From positions 1-8,710 of the forward strand of contig JAFGNC010000554.1 of NCBI GenBank assembly GCA_016927175.1: 8,710 nucleotides of DNA, in the 5' to 3' direction. How positions within the stretch are numbered: position 1 is the stretch's first letter; the number at the start of each line of letters is the position of its first letter. Shown here piece by piece: positions 7,152-8,710 of this stretch. Made by a program: the position numbers and the translations under genes. The notes beneath the pieces were generated by a model. It did no database searches and was not told where the DNA came from. It worked only from the letters and a program-made list of their open reading frames with translations. The DNA comes from Gammaproteobacteria bacterium (GTDB lineage: Bacteria > Pseudomonadota > Gammaproteobacteria > Steroidobacterales > Rariloculaceae).

Positions 7152-7182
7152 ACCGCGTCCCGAATTCGCACACCGCGTCCCG
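7152..7182. repeat. 11-bp direct repeat ACCGCGTCCCG, 20-bp spacing
   Basis: Two identical copies, at 7152-7162 and 7172-7182, lie on the same face of the helix (two turns apart), about 170-200 bp before the permease start. The second copy runs into the 7-bp hairpin at 7180-7197. The spacing suits a regulator binding as a tandem dimer, but GC-rich chance repetition is possible. Confidence 0.45.
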
Positions 7183-7197
7183 CCGTCGGAACGGCGG
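7180..7197. repeat. Inverted repeat CCGCCGT/ACGGCGG
   Basis: Perfect 7-bp stem with a 4-base loop (CGGA). No T-tract follows on either strand, so it is not a standard terminator. It may be an operator or a chance GC-rich fold. Confidence 0.35.
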
Positions 7198-7317
7198 CGC
7201 TTGCCCGCGGCCACGGCCTGCCGTGCCGAAAAACGGGCACCGCTCTGACTATTCGGCGCGTTCTACCCTGATTCTCGCCTGTCGCTTGATCCGGCAAGCA
7301 GCCAATCTCGCGTCGCT

Positions 7318-7560
7318 ATGGAGTTCGAATGGGACGCCGAGAAGTGGCACGTCAACGCCGCCATGCACGGCGTATCCTTCGAGGAAGCGTCGATGGTGTT
7401 CGGCGATGCGTTACCCGTCCTGCTCTCGCTATCGCACGAGCAGCGAGCCGAGCACGAGGCGATCGTTCCCTTCCCTTCATGCGGGCCGCCGCAACCGACG
7501 CGGAATTCGCGCCTACGCATGCCCACCGGCAGACATGATGCCCAGGAGACGCGGCACCAG
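7318..7560 (+). pseudogene. Degenerate BrnT-type toxin fragment
   Basis: The frame from ATG 7318 begins MEFEWDAEKWHVNAAMHGVS followed by FEEASMVFGDALPV. This is the N-terminal signature of BrnT, the RNase toxin of BrnT/BrnA toxin-antitoxin pairs (typical pattern EFEWDxxKxxxNxxKHGVSFEEAxxVFxD). The normal toxin is about 90 residues and continues with a beta-sheet core and a RIISARRAT block. Here the core is missing, and only a weak echo (TGRHDAQE, near 7524) may remain of the C-terminal helix. The frame stays open further only because it runs antisense to the LysR 3' end. No BrnA antitoxin follows and no ribosome site precedes the ATG. I read it as an inactivated, orphan remnant. The N-terminal match is good; the assignment of the rest is weak. 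Confidence 0.6.
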
Positions 7561-7589
7561 CGCAGTATTCTTCTCCCTATCCTCAGGGT

Positions 7590-7607
7590 GCTCGGCGGAG
7601 CCGAAGC
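7590..7607. repeat. Imperfect palindrome just after the LysR stop
   Basis: GCTCGGC-GGA-GCCGAAGC can form a 7-bp stem with one bulged A. It starts 8 bp beyond the LysR stop and is followed, on the LysR strand, by CACCCTGAGGATAGGG rather than a T-tract. The pattern resembles the CTTCG-centred dispersed palindromes common in many soil-bacterial genomes. It could also serve as a LysR terminator. Confidence 0.3.
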
Positions 7608-7614
7608 GGGAATG

Positions 7615-8463
7615 TCAGCCGCGCCGGGCGGCGCCGGCCGCTCGCTTCAGCACCGCTGCGAATCTTTCCGCGACCGGGCTCTCGTGTTCCGTAGCGCTCA
7701 GAAGGCCCAGCTCGATGCTCCCGGTCTCCCCCCGCAATGACCGGTATTGCACGCCGGCGCGCTCGAGCTTTCGCACCGATTCCGGCACGAGCGCGAACCC
7801 CATTCCGCCGGCAACGAGAGCGATGACTGTCTGCATCTGACGCGCATGCTGCGTGACGTTCGGTGCAAAGCCGTTCGCACGGCACAGGCTGATGATCAGA
7901 TCGTACAGACCGGGCGCAACGTTACGCGGCGGGACGATGAACGGCTCGTTGGACAGCGTGCCGAGCCGTACCGCCCCCGAGCGCGGCACGCGGCGGTGGC
8001 CAACGGGCGCCGCGAGCAACAGACGATCGCCGCGGACCGGATCGAACATGAGGTCCTGTTCGTCGACCGGGCCGAGACCGATCCCGAGATCGAGTCGCCC
8101 ATCGCGCAGCGCGCGAATCTGCGCATCGGTAGTCAGCTCGTGGAGCTGCACGTCAACTCTCGGAAACCTCTCGCGGAAACGCTTGAGCGCGGGCGGCAGA
8201 ATCCCGTAACCCGCGATCGACACGAAACCGATTGCCAACGTACCGATCTCGCCGAGGCCGGCGTGGCGTGCCTTGATCTTTGCATGTTCGAGCCTGCGCA
8301 ATACCGCGCGCGTCTCGTCATAGAGCACCTGACCCGCAGGCGTCAGCGTCACGCCCCGATTGCTGCGATCGAACAGCCGGACGCCGAGCTCGTTCTCGAG
8401 CGCCTTGACGTGCTGGGACAACGGCGGCTGCGAAACATGCAGCCGTGCCGCCGCGCGGGAGAA
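7615..8463 (-). pseudogene. LysR-family transcriptional regulator, 5'-truncated
   Basis: A LysR-type regulator whose beginning is missing. The frame reads FSRAAARLHVSQPPLSQHVK from 8463, the second half of the winged helix-turn-helix including the recognition helix, then LGVRLFDRSNRGVTLTPAG. A complete inducer-binding domain follows (GILPPALKRFRERFP, ELTTDAQIRALRDGRLDLGI, ALVAGGMGFALVPESV), ending at TGA 7615-7617. The style is that of the BenM/CatM-like aromatic-responsive group. Some 282 residues are visible against the usual ~300, so roughly 18 residues (first helix) are lost. Upstream in frame there is only a short run back to TAA (8490-8488), with no ATG or GTG; TTG at 8421 is the first usable start and would delete most of the DNA-binding helix. 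The sequence just upstream is a GST start in another frame. Probably non-functional as a DNA-binding regulator. Confidence 0.8.
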
Positions 8464-8582
8464 ACGAAAGAAGGCGAACGTCGTAGGTTAGCCCACTTCT
8501 TCGAGCGCCCATCGAACACGCATGTCACGCGCAAGTCCCTTGCCGCGATCGGGTGACCGTTTGCGGTCACGGTGGGAATCAT
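8460..8582 (-). pseudogene. Broken N-terminal fragment of a second glutathione S-transferase
   Basis: From ATG 8582 the frame encodes MIPTVTANGHPIAARD. The homology then continues in a second frame as MRVRWALEEVG (8523-8491), and in a third as LTYDVRLLSF (8491-8462). Joined, this is the typical start of a GST subfamily (ARDxRVRWALEEVGxPYDVRLxSF). Two frameshifts are therefore present: an apparent 11-bp imperfect duplication at 8516-8537, and the loss of about one base near 8491, which exposes TAA at 8490-8488. Homology ends at 8462, exactly where LysR homology begins, so the rest of the GST (about 170 residues) is absent. AAGGAG lies 12 nt before the ATG, and the VOC-like gene ends 20 bp upstream, suggesting a former two-gene operon. 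The frameshifts could also be sequencing errors, but the truncation would remain. Confidence 0.7.
8516..8537 (-). repeat. 11-bp imperfect tandem duplication
   Basis: On the minus strand GACTTGCGCGT is followed directly by GACATGCGTGT (9 of 11 bases identical). Removing one copy restores the GST reading frame between ARD and RVRWALEE, so this looks like the event that first broke the gene. Confidence 0.6.
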
Positions 8583-8602
8583 TTGTTTGCGAGTCTCCTT
8601 CT

Positions 8603-8710
8603 TCAGGCTGTTTCGACCGCTGTCTCCAACGCCGCAATGTCGATCTTCTTCATCTTCATCATCGCCTCCATCGCGCGCTTGGCCCGGGCACGGTCGGAGC
8701 TGGTCGTCAG
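8603..8710 (-). CDS. C-terminal end of a PhnB/VOC-like protein (partial)
   Basis: The last 35 codons of a gene that enters from beyond the window. It reads SSDRARAKRAMEAMMKMKKI followed by DIAALETAVETA, then TGA at 8605-8603. The segment RAMxAMMxMKKIDIAALExA is the usual tail of small PhnB-like VOC-superfamily proteins (often labelled 3-demethylubiquinone-9 3-methyltransferase-like), in which the metal- or substrate-binding fold lies upstream and is not visible here. It ends 20 bp before the start of the GST remnant, so the two probably shared a transcript. Only the tail can be judged, so the function is by family resemblance. Confidence 0.7.
   Translation of the reverse strand: MTTSSDRARAKRAMEAMMKMKKIDIAALETAVETA

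Larger units (their letters stand above)
6986..7317. other. Non-coding stretch upstream of the permease with short repeats
   Basis: No gene is supported here. The permease frame stays open to 7297, but its translation is Arg/Ser/Pro-rich and unlike the family. Visible structure: a tandem 9-mer GCTCGACCG at 7022-7030 and 7031-7039; an 11-bp direct repeat ACCGCGTCCCG at 7152-7162 and 7172-7182, 20 bp apart; and a perfect 7-bp hairpin CCGCCGT/ACGGCGG at 7180-7197 with loop CGGA. The permease promoter presumably lies here, but I see no convincing -35/-10 pair. Confidence 0.45.

Noticed and set aside
6986..7297. N-terminal extension of the permease to 7297
   Set aside because: The extra 104 residues are low-complexity and unlike the family; the ATG at 6985 has a suitable ribosome site and gives the canonical start.
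1..8710. tRNA, rRNA, insertion sequence, integrase or att sites
   Set aside because: No transposase or integrase frame, no terminal inverted repeats and no tRNA-like sequence were recognised on reading both strands.

Overview
The window is GC-rich bacterial DNA. Its genes suggest a soil or sediment bacterium such as an Acidobacteriota or a gamma/betaproteobacterium. The basis is a large duplicated orphan FtsX-type permease (ADOP), a remnant of the DUF6152 family, several glutathione S-transferase (GST) sequences, a LysR regulator and a cobalt-type nitrile hydratase. This taxonomic guess is inference only; no rRNA or tRNA marker is present.

Layout. Positions 230-1862 (minus strand) hold a compact nitrile hydratase operon in the order beta, alpha, accessory protein. 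Alpha follows beta by 11 bp, with its ribosome binding site overlapping the beta stop. The accessory gene overlaps the alpha stop in a GTGA. Positions 1863-2400 hold the operon's upstream region and, on the plus strand, a decayed DUF6152 fragment. A complete GST (2401-3024, minus) is divergent from a secreted paraoxonase-like lactonase/arylesterase (3266-4333, plus) that keeps the full calcium and histidine-dyad residue set. A convergent ADOP-type permease (4463-6985, minus) follows. Positions 6986-7317 are non-coding, with short repeats. At 7318 an N-terminal BrnT toxin fragment begins and then degenerates. The right end (7615-8710, minus) holds a LysR gene whose first ~18 codons are missing. 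It is joined directly to the frameshifted start of a GST gene, itself preceded by the last 35 codons of a PhnB/VOC-like protein that runs out of the window.

How the genes relate. The three nitrile hydratase genes form one functional unit: two catalytic subunits plus the cobalt-loading/activation protein, converting nitriles to amides. No amidase, aldoxime dehydratase or cobalt transporter is visible beside them. The GST, lactonase and permease are single genes with a loose detoxification or efflux flavour but no demonstrable joint pathway. Three to four broken genes (DUF6152, BrnT, GST start, LysR start) in 8.7 kb mark the region as recombined and decaying accessory DNA.

I found no convincing undescribed multi-gene system. 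The most unusual points are the strictly alternating histidine tail on the nitrile hydratase alpha subunit and the GST/LysR breakpoint.
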